The notes: a model not told the origin generated them from the letters alone. A DNA stretch of 64,000 nt from Streptomyces minutiscleroticus (GCF_014650875.1 NZ_BMVU01000003.1:362645-426644), one strand, 5' to 3'; shown: positions 36,265 to 46,193, counted from the first letter of the stretch. A program made the numbers and translations.

Positions 36265-38859
36265 ATGACCGAGCAGTACGTATGGGATCTTCAGGAGATC
36301 GACGACGGGCAGGTCGGGGCTGTCGGCGGCAAGGGCGCGAACCTGGGCCGGCTGTCGCGGATCGCGGGAGTGCGCGTGCCGGCCGGCTTCTGCGTGACGA
36401 CGGACGCCTTCCGGCGGATCATGGGGGAAGCGTCGATCGACGACCGGCTCGACGAGCTGTCGCGCCTGGACCCGGACGACCGGGAGGCGATCCGCAGACT
36501 CAGCGCGGAGATCCGCAGGACCGTCGAGGACATCGCCGTCCCGGGCGACCTCGCGGCGGAGATCACGCGCGCACTCGTCCGCAACGGCGAGCAGGCCGCC
36601 TACGCCGTCCGGTCCAGCGCGACGGCGGAGGACCTGCCGACGGCCTCCTTCGCGGGCCAGCAGGACACGTACCTGAACGTCGTGGGCACGACGGCGGTCC
36701 TCCGGCACGTCAGCCGGTGCTGGGCCTCGCTGTTCACCGAGCGGGCCGTGACCTACCGCCGGCGCAACGGCATCGACCACCGTACGGTCCACATGGCCGT
36801 GGTCGTGCAGCAGATGGTCTTCCCCCGCGCCTCCGGCATCCTGTTCACCGCCGACCCCGTCACGGGCAACCGCAAGGTCGCCACCGTGGACGCCGGCTTC
36901 GGCCTCGGCGAGGCACTGGTCTCCGGCCTGGTGAACCCGGACGTCTTCAAGGTGCGGGACGGCGAGGTCGTCGCCAGGACGATCGCCGCCAAACAGCGTG
37001 CCGTTCACGCCGTGCCGGGCGGCGGTACGCGGGAAGTGGCACTCGACGCGCGGCGGCGGGAGCAGCCGGCGCTGACGGATGCGCAGGCCGTGCGGCTCGT
37101 GCGGCTCGGGCGGCGGATCGAAGCGCACTTCGGCGGCCCGCAGGACATCGAATGGTGCCTGGTCGACGAGGACTTCCAGATCGTTCAGAGCCGACCGGTC
37201 ACGACGCTGTTCCCCGTCCCCGAGACGGACGACCGGGAGAACCACGTCTACGTCTCCGTCGGCCATCAGCAGATGATGACCGACCCCATGAAGCCCCTGG
37301 GGCTGTCCATGTGGCAGCTGACGGCCATGGTGCCGATGCACGAGGCCGGCGGGAGGCTGTTCGTCGACGTCACGCGGCGCCTGGCCGCACCCGCGAGCCG
37401 CGCCGGCCTCCTGGACGTCGTGGGCAGAGGCGATCCGCTGATCAGGGACGCGCTGGAGACCGTCCTGGACCAGGACGGTTTCGTCCCGTCGCTCCCGGAC
37501 GAGGGCCCCGTCGCCCCGCCGGCCGGCGGCGCGTCCGCCCCGGTCGAGACCGATCCGGCCGTCGTCACCGAGCTGATCGAGCGGAGCCGGGCGTCCGTCG
37601 CCGCCCTGGAGGGCGACATCCGGACGAAGAGCGGGCCGGAGCTGTTCGACTTCCTGCTGGAGGCCTTCGAGGAGCACAAGCGAGTCCTCGGCGATCCGCT
37701 GAGCCTTCAGGTGATCATGGCGGGGATGGAGGCCACCTGGTGGCTCAACGACAGACTGCACGAGTGGCTGGGCGAGAAGAACGCGGCCGACACGCTCACA
37801 CTGTCCGCCCCGGGCAACGTCACCTCCGAGATGGGACTGGCACTGCTCGACGTAGCGGACGTGATCCGGCCGTATCCGGAGGTGGTGGCATTCCTGGAGG
37901 GCGTCGGGGACGACGGCTTCCTGGACGAGCTGGTGAAACTCCCGGGCGGGACCGAGGCACGCGACGCCATCGAGGGCTACCTGGACCGGTACGGCATGCG
38001 CTGCGTCGGCGAGATCGACATCACCAGGCCGCGGTGGCGCGAGCGCCCCGCCACGCTCGTACCCGCGATCCTGGACAACGTCAGGAACTTCGAGCCGGGT
38101 GCCGCCGAGCGGCGCTTCGAGCACGGGCGCCGGCAGGCGCGGAAGAAGGAGCAGGACGTGCTGTCGCGCCTGCGGGCCCTGCCGGACGGGGAGAAGAAGG
38201 CCGACGAGGCCAAACGGATGATCGACCGGGTGCGGACCTTCATCGGGTACCGGGAGTACCCGAAGTACGGCATCGTCAGCCGCTACTTCGTCTACAAGCA
38301 GGCCCTGCTGAAGGAGGCCGAGCGCCTCGTGCGGACCCGTGTGCTCGCCGAGCAGGAGGACGCCTTCTACCTCACGTTCCAGGAACTGCACGACGCCGTG
38401 CGCTCGAACCGGGTGGACGACCGGCTCGTCCGGCAGCGCAAGGACGCGTTCCGGTCGTACCGGGCGCTCACGCCTCCGCGGGTGCTGACATCGGACGGCG
38501 AGTGTGTCAACGGGGCGTACCGGCGCGACGACGTGCCGGCCGGTGCCCTGCTCGGCCTGCCGGTCTCCGCCGGGACCGTGGAGGGCAGGGCCCGCGTCGT
38601 CCTCGACATCGCCGAGGCCGATCTCGAGGCGGGGGACATCCTGGTCACGACCTACACGGACCCCAGCTGGTCGCCTCTGTTCGTCGGCGTCGCGGGCCTG
38701 GTGACGGAGGTGGGCGGCCTGATGACCCACGGCGCGGTGATCGCCCGGGAGTACGGCCTGCCCGCCGTGGTGGGTGTGGAGCGGGCCGCCCGGTCGATCC
38801 GCGACGGACAGCGGATCCGCGTCCACGGAACCGACGGGTACGTCGAGATCCTCTCCTGA
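36265..38859 (+). CDS. rph: Rifamycin-inactivating phosphotransferase
   Basis: An 864-residue dikinase-like enzyme that phosphorylates rifamycins using ATP (giving AMP and Pi), conferring resistance. It has the RPH order: ATP-grasp domain (about 1-310, with VGGKGANLGRLSRI and AAYAVRSSATAEDLPTASFAGQQ split over residues 111-133); a rifamycin-binding domain (about 325-750, with VSVGHQQMMTDPMKPLGLSM); and a swivelling phosphohistidine domain ending GGLMTHGAVIAREYGLPAVV with catalytic His822. The length equals known RPH proteins (about 865). ATG 36265 is preceded by GGAGGTG with good spacing. The RAE palindrome upstream supports rifamycin-inducible expression. PEP synthase is the alternative family, but the RIF-binding domain argues against it. 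Confidence 0.95.
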   Translation: MTEQYVWDLQEIDDGQVGAVGGKGANLGRLSRIAGVRVPAGFCVTTDAFRRIMGEASIDDRLDELSRLDPDDREAIRRLSAEIRRTVEDIAVPGDLAAEITRALVRNGEQAAYAVRSSATAEDLPTASFAGQQDTYLNVVGTTAVLRHVSRCWASLFTERAVTYRRRNGIDHRTVHMAVVVQQMVFPRASGILFTADPVTGNRKVATVDAGFGLGEALVSGLVNPDVFKVRDGEVVARTIAAKQRAVHAVPGGGTREVALDARRREQPALTDAQAVRLVRLGRRIEAHFGGPQDIEWCLVDEDFQIVQSRPVTTLFPVPETDDRENHVYVSVGHQQMMTDPMKPLGLSMWQLTAMVPMHEAGGRLFVDVTRRLAAPASRAGLLDVVGRGDPLIRDALETVLDQDGFVPSLPDEGPVAPPAGGASAPVETDPAVVTELIERSRASVAALEGDIRTKSGPELFDFLLEAFEEHKRVLGDPLSLQVIMAGMEATWWLNDRLHEWLGEKNAADTLTLSAPGNVTSEMGLALLDVADVIRPYPEVVAFLEGVGDDGFLDELVKLPGGTEARDAIEGYLDRYGMRCVGEIDITRPRWRERPATLVPAILDNVRNFEPGAAERRFEHGRRQARKKEQDVLSRLRALPDGEKKADEAKRMIDRVRTFIGYREYPKYGIVSRYFVYKQALLKEAERLVRTRVLAEQEDAFYLTFQELHDAVRSNRVDDRLVRQRKDAFRSYRALTPPRVLTSDGECVNGAYRRDDVPAGALLGLPVSAGTVEGRARVVLDIAEADLEAGDILVTTYTDPSWSPLFVGVAGLVTEVGGLMTHGAVIAREYGLPAVVGVERAARSIRDGQRIRVHGTDGYVEILS

Positions 38860-39797
38860 CCGTCCGCGCCCGGAGGCCCCACCGGGAACACCGTGCGTGT
38901 ACGTCTCTCCCACCATGGCGAACAGGGCCCGGCCGATGCCGGTCCCACCGGACATCGGTGCAGCGGTTGTCCGGTGGGGCGGGATGCGCCGATGCCGCGG
39001 CGCAGCCGGCAACGTGACGGCAGGCGCTGTGCACGACTCATCGGGCTGAGCGAAGGAGCCGATGTGAGCACAAGCCCGGACGGCTAAGAGATGCCGGGCA
39101 ACGACGACGAGGCCGGGCGCGCGGTGGCTGCCACGGGCCTGTGGGGTGCGTTTGGCGCGTGCTCCCGGCTCCCGGCACCGTACACGGGCCGGTTGGCCGG
39201 AAAACATCGGCAGGAAGGGGGCGGGAACCGAAGGGCGAATGCGGGGGAGAGGGAGACATGGACACACTTCCCCGTACCTGGCCTGTCCAGCGCACGAGTG
39301 GGGCCAAGTGTCACACCTCCCGAGGCGCGGCGGCGCTCAATCCGTTTCGGACACCCAGGGCATCGGCTGTGGTTACACTCGCCGTCCATGCAAGAGGTCG
39401 GCCGGAAGACGAACCGGCAGGAAACGCTCTGCCCTTCATCGGGCCTCGGTGTCGTTGACCAGCAGGTGAGGGCAGCCCGGCGTACGGCCGGGTGCACCGT
39501 CCGCACCGCCGGGCCGAGACCCTCCGCCGAGGCGGACGCTTTCGAGGATGCCCCCGGCGGCAGACCTGCACGCGACCGCGGGCGCATACCGGGGACGTGC
39601 CGGACGGGACCAGGCCGGCGAGGCCGGACCGACTGCTGCGTCCGGACGCCGGCGCTGTCCGCCGCCATGGCGGCTCCGCCGGTCGGCGCCCGTCCCGCAC
39701 CCGCTCACAGCGGGCCGGCAGCGGTCGCCTTCGCCACCGTCCTCCGTCGTACAGGCCGCGATGCGGCTGTGCCCGACGCCCGTCCGGGGATGGTGGT
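38860..39797. other. Gene-poor stretch after rph
   Basis: About 940 bp. A 67-codon frame from ATG 39258, preceded by GGGAGAGGGAGAC, is the only start with a good ribosome binding site; its product resembles nothing I know. Otherwise I see no supported gene. Confidence 0.4.
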
Positions 39798-41897
39798 GTG
39801 AGCCGCGCGGCGCGACGGCGGCACGCCCGCTCCCGCGATCCCCGCGGGCACTGGCGACTGCTGGCCCTGACCCTGCCCCTGATCTTCGCCGCCCTGCTCT
39901 TCGAGGGCTGGACCACCCACGAGGTGGACTCCGCCAAGACGCGGCGCCCGTGCACCAGACCCGTGCCCAGGGCGGTGGACGAGAGCGGCCCCGTCCTGCG
40001 TCGGCTCAGCGGGGGGAAGGTGTCCTCCGCCGCGGCGCCCGCACGGACCGTCGCCCTCACCTATGACGGCGGCCCCGACCCCCAGTGGACCCCCCGTCTG
40101 CTGGACCTGCTCCGCGAGCACCACGCGCACGCCACCTTCTTCGTCTTCGGTGCCCGGGCGGCACGCCATCCGGACCTGGTCCGGCGCATCCTCGACGAGG
40201 GCCACGAGATCGGCTCGAACACGTACACCGGAGCCGACCTCGGCTCCTCGTCGCGCGTCCGCTTCGAGATGGAACTGGCCCTCACCCGGAAGACCCTCGC
40301 GGGTTCGGCCGGCATCCGCACCGACCTGCTGCGGATGCCGCTGACCGGTCAGGTGGACACGTTGTGCGGCGCCGAGGGGCAGGCGGCCCGGCGGGCCGCC
40401 GCGAAGGGCTACGTCCTGGTCGCCGCCGACCGGCCGGACCGTCCTGCGGCACATGGCCTGATCCGGCAGTTCAGCCAGACGGAACTGGCGTACCAGGAGA
40501 CGGAGAAGCTGCTCGGCGACCCCCGCGCCGACCGGTTCACCACCGTGACGGACGCGGTCGGCATGCCGCCCGCCGACGCCCGGGCCGCCACCGCCGAACG
40601 GTGGCAGGGCAGGGCTCTGAACTGGGCGGTGACAGCCGGGAACACGTTCACCCACGTCATGACATGGGTGCTGGTCGCGGCGGGAACGCTCGGCCTGCTG
40701 CGGCTGCTGATGCTGGCCTTCTTCGCCCGCGCCCATGTCCGGCGCCTCACACGCCTCCGCCCCGGCGCGCCCTGGCTGCGGGAGGTCGGCGCGCCCGTGT
40801 CGGTGCTCGTGCCCGCCTACAACGAGGAGGCCGGCATCGAGTCCACCGTCCGTTCGCTGCTCGCCTCCGTACACCCGCACTTCGAGATCATCGTGATCGA
40901 CGACGGCTCGACGGACCGGACGGCGGACCTCGCCGGCCGGATCGACGACCCCCGGGTGCGGGTGATCCGGCAGCCCAACGCGGGCAAGGCGGCCGCGCTC
41001 AACACCGGTCTGGCGAACGCCTCGTACGAGATCGTGGTGATGGTCGACGCCGACACCGTGTTCGAGGACGACGCCCTGTACCGGCTCGTCCAGCCGCTCG
41101 CGCATCCCGCCGTCGGTGCCGTCAGCGGAAACACCAAGGTCGGCAATCGGCGCGGGCTGCTCGGCAGATGGCAGCACCTGGAGTACGTCTTCGGCTTCAA
41201 CCTCGACCGGCGCATGTTCGAGGTGCTGGAGTGCATGCCGACGGTTCCGGGAGCCATCGGCGCCTTCCGCCGGGACGCGCTCATGGGCGTCGGCGGGGTC
41301 AGTGAGGACACCCTCGCCGAGGACACCGACCTCACGATGGCCATGTGGCGGGCCGGCTGGCGGGTGGTCTACGAGGAGTCGGCCGTCGCCTGGACGGAAG
41401 TGCCCACCTCGCTGCGCCAGTTGTGGCGACAGCGCTACCGCTGGTGCTACGGCACCCTCCAGGCGATGTGGAAGCACCGCGGGGCCGTCGCCGAAGTGGG
41501 CCCGGCCGGACGCTTCGCCCGCCGGGGCCTGACCTATCTGGCCGTCTTCCAGGTGGTCCTGCCGCTGCTGGCGCCGGTCGTCGACCTCTTCGCGGTGTAC
41601 GGGACGCTGTTCGCCGACCCCGTGCGGTCCACCGGCGTGTGGCTCGGCTTCCTCACCGTCCAGCTGCTCTGCGCCGGCTACGCGCTGAGACTCGACGGCG
41701 AGCGCCTGCGGACCCTGTGGTCGCTGCCGCTGCAGCTCTTCGTCTACCGGCAGCTGATGTATCTGGTCGTCATCCAGTCCGTGGTCGCCCTCCTGCTCGG
41801 CACCCGGCTGAGGTGGCACCGCATGCAGCGGGCCGGCACCGCCGCCGGCGAGCAGCTCAGGCAACCGGTCACCGCACGACAACTGCCATCGAGGTGA
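39798..41897 (+). CDS. Fused NodB-like (degenerate) and family 2 glycosyltransferase membrane protein
   Basis: A 699-residue protein. After an N-terminal membrane helix (about 18-36) comes a NodB/polysaccharide-deacetylase fold (about 75-260) and, after another helix (about 285-315), a processive GT2 domain (about 330-570: VPAYNEEAGIESTVRSLL, IDDGSTD, VMVDADT, EDTDL and QRYRWCYG). Several C-terminal helices follow. The GT motifs are intact, so it should polymerise or extend a surface glycan. In NodB motif 1 TFDDGP is TYDGGP, and in motif 2 NHTYTH is SNTYTG, so three metal ligands are lost and deacetylation is unlikely. GTG 39798 follows GGGGA. Its stop overlaps the next start by one base. Confidence 0.88.
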   Translation: MSRAARRRHARSRDPRGHWRLLALTLPLIFAALLFEGWTTHEVDSAKTRRPCTRPVPRAVDESGPVLRRLSGGKVSSAAAPARTVALTYDGGPDPQWTPRLLDLLREHHAHATFFVFGARAARHPDLVRRILDEGHEIGSNTYTGADLGSSSRVRFEMELALTRKTLAGSAGIRTDLLRMPLTGQVDTLCGAEGQAARRAAAKGYVLVAADRPDRPAAHGLIRQFSQTELAYQETEKLLGDPRADRFTTVTDAVGMPPADARAATAERWQGRALNWAVTAGNTFTHVMTWVLVAAGTLGLLRLLMLAFFARAHVRRLTRLRPGAPWLREVGAPVSVLVPAYNEEAGIESTVRSLLASVHPHFEIIVIDDGSTDRTADLAGRIDDPRVRVIRQPNAGKAAALNTGLANASYEIVVMVDADTVFEDDALYRLVQPLAHPAVGAVSGNTKVGNRRGLLGRWQHLEYVFGFNLDRRMFEVLECMPTVPGAIGAFRRDALMGVGGVSEDTLAEDTDLTMAMWRAGWRVVYEESAVAWTEVPTSLRQLWRQRYRWCYGTLQAMWKHRGAVAEVGPAGRFARRGLTYLAVFQVVLPLLAPVVDLFAVYGTLFADPVRSTGVWLGFLTVQLLCAGYALRLDGERLRTLWSLPLQLFVYRQLMYLVVIQSVVALLLGTRLRWHRMQRAGTAAGEQLRQPVTARQLPSR

Positions 41898-43171
41898 TGA
41901 GCGTGGTCCATCCCATGGACGAAGGGCCGGACAGCCGGCCCGGCACCGGCCGGCAGGACGGGAGCGGGCAGACACAGGGGCCCCGGGTGGTCACGGGGCA
42001 GGCGGGGCACCGCGGCACCTCCCCGCTGCGGGCACCGGCCGTCCCGTACGACGGTTCCGCCGACGGGCCGCACGGAGACGGCAACGGTGCCGGTGAACAC
42101 ACCCGGCACCGAAGCGGCGGCGAACGACCCCGGCGCCACGGCGGCGGCTTCGGCTCCACTGCTGGACCCCGCCGGGTGCGCCCCGGCCGGTCCCGCCGGA
42201 TCGCACGCCTGCTGGGCGTCCTGCTCTGCGCACCGGCCGTCACCGGCGTGGGCACCTACGCCTGGGCCGACTTCAGGATCGACAGGTCCGTCGACCTGGG
42301 CGGGGCCGCGGACCGCCCGCCGCGGGGGAAGGGAACGACGTACCTCGTCGTGGGCTCCGACGGCCGGGACGGCCTGTCGGAGCGGGCCAGGAAGGAGCTG
42401 CACACCGGCACGGCCGGAGGCAGCCGCACCGACTCGATGATGCTCCTGCACACCGGCGCCCACGGCACCACGTTGGTGAGTCTGCCGCGCGACTCCTGGG
42501 TCACCCTCCCGTCGTACGTCGATCCGGACACCGGCAAGCACCACCGGGCGGTGAGGAACAAGCTGAACGCGGCCTACTCCCTGGGCGGGGCCCGACTGCT
42601 CGTCCGGACCGTCGAGCTGAACACGGGCCTACGCGTCGACCATTACGCGGAGATCGGCTTCGCGGGGTTCGTCGGCGTCGTGGACGCGGTCGGCGGCGTG
42701 GACATGTGCCTGGACCGGGACATCAAGGACCCGAAGTCGGGGACCGACCTGGAGAAGGGCTGCCACACCCTCGACGGAGCCCAGGCGCTGGCGTTCGTCC
42801 GCCAGCGGCACCAGGAGGCGGACGGCGACCTCGGGCGCTCCAGGAACCAGCGGAGGTTCCTCTCCGCCCTCGCCCGCGAGACCGCACGGCCGGGCACCGT
42901 GCTCGACCCGTCCCGGGTGTACCCCGCACTGAACGCGGCGCTGGACACCCTCGTCGTGGACGGGAACATGGACCTGCCGACTCTGGTGTCGCTGTTCCAG
43001 GCGATGAGGAGGGTCTCGGACGGCAACGGCAAGCAGCTCAACGTTCCCGTGGGCGACCGCGGCCTCCGCACGTCCAAGGGCAGCGCCCTGCAATGGGAGA
43101 GGGCGAAGGCGGAGAGACTCTTCACCGAGCTGCGGAACGACCGGCCGGTGAGCATCGAGGGGGAGGACTGA
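41897..43171 (+). CDS. LytR-CpsA-Psr (LCP) family cell-wall glycopolymer ligase
   Basis: A 424-residue membrane-anchored protein. A long polar cytoplasmic N-terminus (1-95) is followed by one helix (about 103-122) and the extracytoplasmic LCP domain (about 145-330). The domain has YLVVGSDGRDGLS, GGSRTDSMMLLH, LVSLPRDSWVTLP, NKLNAAYSLGG and QALAFVRQRHQEADGDLGR; the Arg/Asp residues are those that bind polyprenyl-pyrophosphate. It transfers glycopolymers from lipid carriers to peptidoglycan. TGATG overlap with the upstream glycosyltransferase gene implies a two-gene operon making and attaching a wall glycan. Confidence 0.93.
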   Translation: MSVVHPMDEGPDSRPGTGRQDGSGQTQGPRVVTGQAGHRGTSPLRAPAVPYDGSADGPHGDGNGAGEHTRHRSGGERPRRHGGGFGSTAGPRRVRPGRSRRIARLLGVLLCAPAVTGVGTYAWADFRIDRSVDLGGAADRPPRGKGTTYLVVGSDGRDGLSERARKELHTGTAGGSRTDSMMLLHTGAHGTTLVSLPRDSWVTLPSYVDPDTGKHHRAVRNKLNAAYSLGGARLLVRTVELNTGLRVDHYAEIGFAGFVGVVDAVGGVDMCLDRDIKDPKSGTDLEKGCHTLDGAQALAFVRQRHQEADGDLGRSRNQRRFLSALARETARPGTVLDPSRVYPALNAALDTLVVDGNMDLPTLVSLFQAMRRVSDGNGKQLNVPVGDRGLRTSKGSALQWERAKAERLFTELRNDRPVSIEGED

Positions 43172-43666
43172 GGAGGCGGACACGGAGGTCACGACCGGCT
43201 GTTGTGCGCTGTGCGGCTCCCGTGGTGCTCCGCGATCGTCGTGCGCGAGGCCCGGGGTGCGGGGTCCGCGGGGTGCCGTAGCGCCCGGCCGTCGTGCGGA
43301 CCGGCCGCTCCACGTCCCCTGAACGCCTGACGTCGGCGACGCCGGAGCCGGCGGTGCCACCGTCTTCGCCCACGAGGCGCACGACCTTCTCGACGGGTAC
43401 CGGCCGGCCCTCGGCAGCGGCGTCGGGGTGCCTGCCCGGTCGAGGGCCCCGGCGCCGGTCCGGCCGGTGCCGGATCCGGTACCGGTGGCGACGACGACCT
43501 CGCTCTTGAAGCGCTTCGATGCGCGTGGGGGTACCGGAGTCAGCCGTTCAGGGGCGGGTAGTGTATTCGAGGTTCGAACAGCTCTCCGTGCGACCCGCGG
43601 TGGAGACTGTGATGGGCAAGCCGTCCGTCTGAGCCCGCTTGCGTGCGACTTTTGAAAGTGGAGCGG
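43172..43666. other. Intergenic stretch upstream of the NlpC/P60 gene
   Basis: About 495 bp with no supported gene. Near 43545-43580 there is a promoter-like stretch (TTCAGG, then TAGTGTATT) about 100 bp before the next gene. Confidence 0.35.
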
Positions 43667-44770
43667 ATGAACGTGTCGACCGGCGGCAGACGGTTGCGAA
43701 GCCTGGCCGCCACAGCAGCCCTCGTCTGTGCGGTCACTTCGACAGCCGGCCCGAGTCATGCGGCTCCGGGCGACCCCGGTCCGCAGGACGACAGGACGAT
43801 CGAGGGCATCCGTGCCGAACTGGACGGTCTCTATCGCCAGGCGGAGGTGGCCACCGAGGCGTACAACGCCGCGGACGAGAAGGCGGCCGAGCAGCAGAAG
43901 CGGCTGACGTCGCTGCGCAAGGACCTGGCCCGCGCCGAGGACCGGGTGGACGATCTGCACGACCTCTCGGGTGCGGCCGCCCGTACCCAGTACCGCGGGG
44001 GGAACCTCGCCGCCACGGGCATCCAGTTGCTGCTCGGCGACCACCCCGACCAGGCCCTGGACGAGGCGTCCCAAGCGCGCCAGGCCCTGCGGAACCTGGT
44101 CGGCGTCGCCGAGACCCAGAAGACCGCCCGCGCGGAGCTGAGCCGGCACACCGAAGCCGCCGCGAAGGAACTGCGGAAGCTGAAGAGCACGCGTGCGGAC
44201 AAGGCCGAGGCGAAGCGGAAGATCGAAGGCAGGATCGCCGCGGCCGAGCAGATCGAGGCGGGACTGGAGAAGGAGCAGACCCGCAGGCTGGCCCAGCTGG
44301 AGAAAGAAGAGGCGAAGGAGGCCGAGTCCAGGTGGACGGCTTCCGGCCCGGACGCCGACATCTCCACCGGGACCGGCTCCAGCGGGGCCGGTGCGAGTGG
44401 CAGCGGGACGAAGGCGAGCGGGGCGGCCGCGAAGGCCGTCGACTTCGCGATGGCGCAGATCGGCAAACCGTACGTGTGGGGCGCCGTGGGGCCCTCGTCG
44501 TACGACTGCTCGGGACTCACCTCCACGGCATGGGCGGCGGCCGGGCATCCCGTACCCCGTACCTCGCAGGCGCAGTGGCAGGGCCTGACCCGGGTCGGCC
44601 TCGCGTCCGCGCAGCCCGGTGACCTGATCATCTACTACAGCGACGCCACGCACGTGGGCATGTACATCGGAGGCGGGCAGATGGTCCACGCCCCGCGGCC
44701 CGGACGCACGGTCACGACCGCGCCGGCCGCCTCCATGCCCGTCCTCGGTGTCGTCCGGCCCGGAGTGTGA
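43667..44770 (+). CDS. Secreted NlpC/P60 peptidoglycan hydrolase
   Basis: A 367-residue exported protein. It has a signal peptide (about 1-33, twin-Arg-like start GGRRLRSLAA and cleavage near SHAAPG), then a long coiled coil rich in Glu/Lys/Ala (about 45-225) and a Gly/Ser-rich linker. The NlpC/P60 domain (about 250-367) has catalytic Cys in SSYDCSGLT, His in DATHVGMYIG, and a third polar residue in MVHAPRPG. It should cleave D-Glu-mDAP-type peptide links during growth or division, with the coiled coil controlling access as in RipA/CwlO-like enzymes. The ATG at 43667 is closely preceded by GTGGAG. Confidence 0.93.
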   Translation: MNVSTGGRRLRSLAATAALVCAVTSTAGPSHAAPGDPGPQDDRTIEGIRAELDGLYRQAEVATEAYNAADEKAAEQQKRLTSLRKDLARAEDRVDDLHDLSGAAARTQYRGGNLAATGIQLLLGDHPDQALDEASQARQALRNLVGVAETQKTARAELSRHTEAAAKELRKLKSTRADKAEAKRKIEGRIAAAEQIEAGLEKEQTRRLAQLEKEEAKEAESRWTASGPDADISTGTGSSGAGASGSGTKASGAAAKAVDFAMAQIGKPYVWGAVGPSSYDCSGLTSTAWAAAGHPVPRTSQAQWQGLTRVGLASAQPGDLIIYYSDATHVGMYIGGGQMVHAPRPGRTVTTAPAASMPVLGVVRPGV

Positions 44771-44774
44771 GCGG

Positions 44775-45692
44775 ATGTCCCACTCGCTGACACCCCGTGA
44801 CGAGGGGAACCTGCCCGCGCTCGGCGCACCGCCGCTGATCCGTCTCGACGCCTACGTGGCCGAGGACGGCTCCACGGTGGTCAACGGCCATCTGCTGCAG
44901 ATGGGCGGCACGAGGCCGCCCAACGAGGCGGTCCTCGACGCTGTCGCCATGTTCGCCCGCACGCTGGGGGCCCCGGTGGCGGCCACCGTCATCGACCGCA
45001 CCGTGCAGCAGATGGCACGCCTGCGGGTGTACCCCGACGGCTCCAGCCGGACCATCGCCGACGAGGACGACCTGCCGCCCGGGCCCGAGCGCACCGCCGC
45101 GGAGGAAGAGGCGTTCCCCCCGCTCGCCCGCGTGGAGCGGATCATCCAGCACGCGCAGCGCGAGGAGCTGCACGCGGCGTTCGTCCTCGCCGGCGCGCTG
45201 CGGGAGCACCTCACGCTGCGCAGGGGAGCGGAGGACGAACTCTCGCTGGAGGCACGGGCGATCGAGGCGTACATCGCGTACCGGCGAGGCGACTACACGG
45301 TCTCCACGGCTCTGGCGCTGACCGTGGCGCGCGTCCGCTGCCGCACCGAGCTGAACCGGGCGGCACCCGAGGTGGCCCGTGCCACCGCGGCGTGGCAGCG
45401 GCTGACGGACGAGAGCCAGGTGGCCACCCGGGGACAGGAACTGCTGCACATGTGGGAGCGGCTGTCCGAGGAGGGCCTGCTGCTGGAACCGTCCCACCAG
45501 GCCATGGCCCAGGCTGTCCGCAGCCGGCTCGCACAGGGCGTCCAGCCCGTACCACCGGCTCCGAGCGTGACACCGGCCGTGACCGCGGATCAGGCTCCGG
45601 TCGCCCCCGAGGACAAGCCCCTCAAGCCCACGCGACGGGGGCTGCGGCGTTTCACCCGGTGGCCCGGCCGGTCCGCCGGGGCATCGCCCTGA
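44775..45692 (+). CDS. Conserved-looking protein of unknown function
   Basis: A 305-residue soluble protein with no membrane segment and no motif I recognise. The N-terminal 100 residues look like a compact alpha/beta domain (RLDAYVAEDGSTVVNGHLL, then EAVLDAVAMFARTLGAP). Residues 100-235 are mainly helical and charged, resembling a helical repeat (REELHAAFVLAGALREHL). The last 60 are Pro/Ala-rich and basic. It begins 4 bp after the NlpC/P60 stop with GGAGTGTGAGCGG upstream, so it is probably co-expressed with the wall hydrolase. I cannot assign a function. Confidence 0.6.
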   Translation: MSHSLTPRDEGNLPALGAPPLIRLDAYVAEDGSTVVNGHLLQMGGTRPPNEAVLDAVAMFARTLGAPVAATVIDRTVQQMARLRVYPDGSSRTIADEDDLPPGPERTAAEEEAFPPLARVERIIQHAQREELHAAFVLAGALREHLTLRRGAEDELSLEARAIEAYIAYRRGDYTVSTALALTVARVRCRTELNRAAPEVARATAAWQRLTDESQVATRGQELLHMWERLSEEGLLLEPSHQAMAQAVRSRLAQGVQPVPPAPSVTPAVTADQAPVAPEDKPLKPTRRGLRRFTRWPGRSAGASP

Positions 45693-45846
45693 AGGCCCGT
45701 CGCGGCACGAGTCGTCCCGTCACTGGTGAGCGCAACCGTGGGGCGCGGCCCGAAAGTCGGTGGCCGTCGTGCGTGAGCCGCCGATACCGTCGGGCTCCCG
45801 GCCGGCCGCAACGGCCGGCGGCCGTCCCGACCAGAGAGTGTTTCCC

Positions 45847-45951
45847 ATGACCGGCCGGCGAGCAACGACGACCCTGTGGCGTCCCACGGGCCCCGAGGAA
45901 CTGGAGCTGGTGCGCGAGCTGGACTGGCGCGCCTGGCCACCCCGGCTCCTC
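45847..45951 (+). pseudogene. N-terminal fragment of an ADP-ribosylation/crystallin J1-like protein
   Basis: After the ATG at 45847 the frame reads TTTLWRPTGPEELELVRE, then DWRAWPPRL, the characteristic start of a small Streptomyces protein annotated as crystallin J1-related. Similarity stops abruptly at about 45951, where an unrelated sequence is joined. The normal product is about 110 residues. The downstream piece (45955-46110) reads better on the minus strand, suggesting a rearrangement. Confidence 0.55.
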
Positions 45952-46145
45952 GCCCTTGCTGAGCACGTCCCGCGGAACGGCTTTCACGTCGGGGAGTTCG
46001 GGACCGCGGCCACCGGCGGGAACAGGCAGGTCCACGGTGGTCGTGCGCTCCTCCGGGTCCCGGCTCTCACGGTCACCCTCCTCGGCATCGGCGGGCAGTA
46101 GTACTTGACGAGGTGGTCCATGGGACGGCTCCTGTCCGATGGCTT

Positions 46146-46193
46146 GGGCACGTCCCCTGGGCACGTCCCCTGGGCACGTCCCCTGGGGACGTC
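46146..46193. repeat. 13-bp tandem repeat, three and a half copies
   Basis: GGGCACGTCCCCT occurs at 46146-46158, 46159-46171 and 46172-46184, followed by GGGGACGTC. Each unit is built around a GGG..ACGT..CCC near-palindrome. It lies in a decayed intergenic region. Confidence 0.8.

Noticed and set aside
35914..39267. 1117-codon leftward open frame opposite rph
   Set aside because: Antisense shadow of the well-supported rph gene; the composition is typical of GC-rich antisense frames and no family is recognised.
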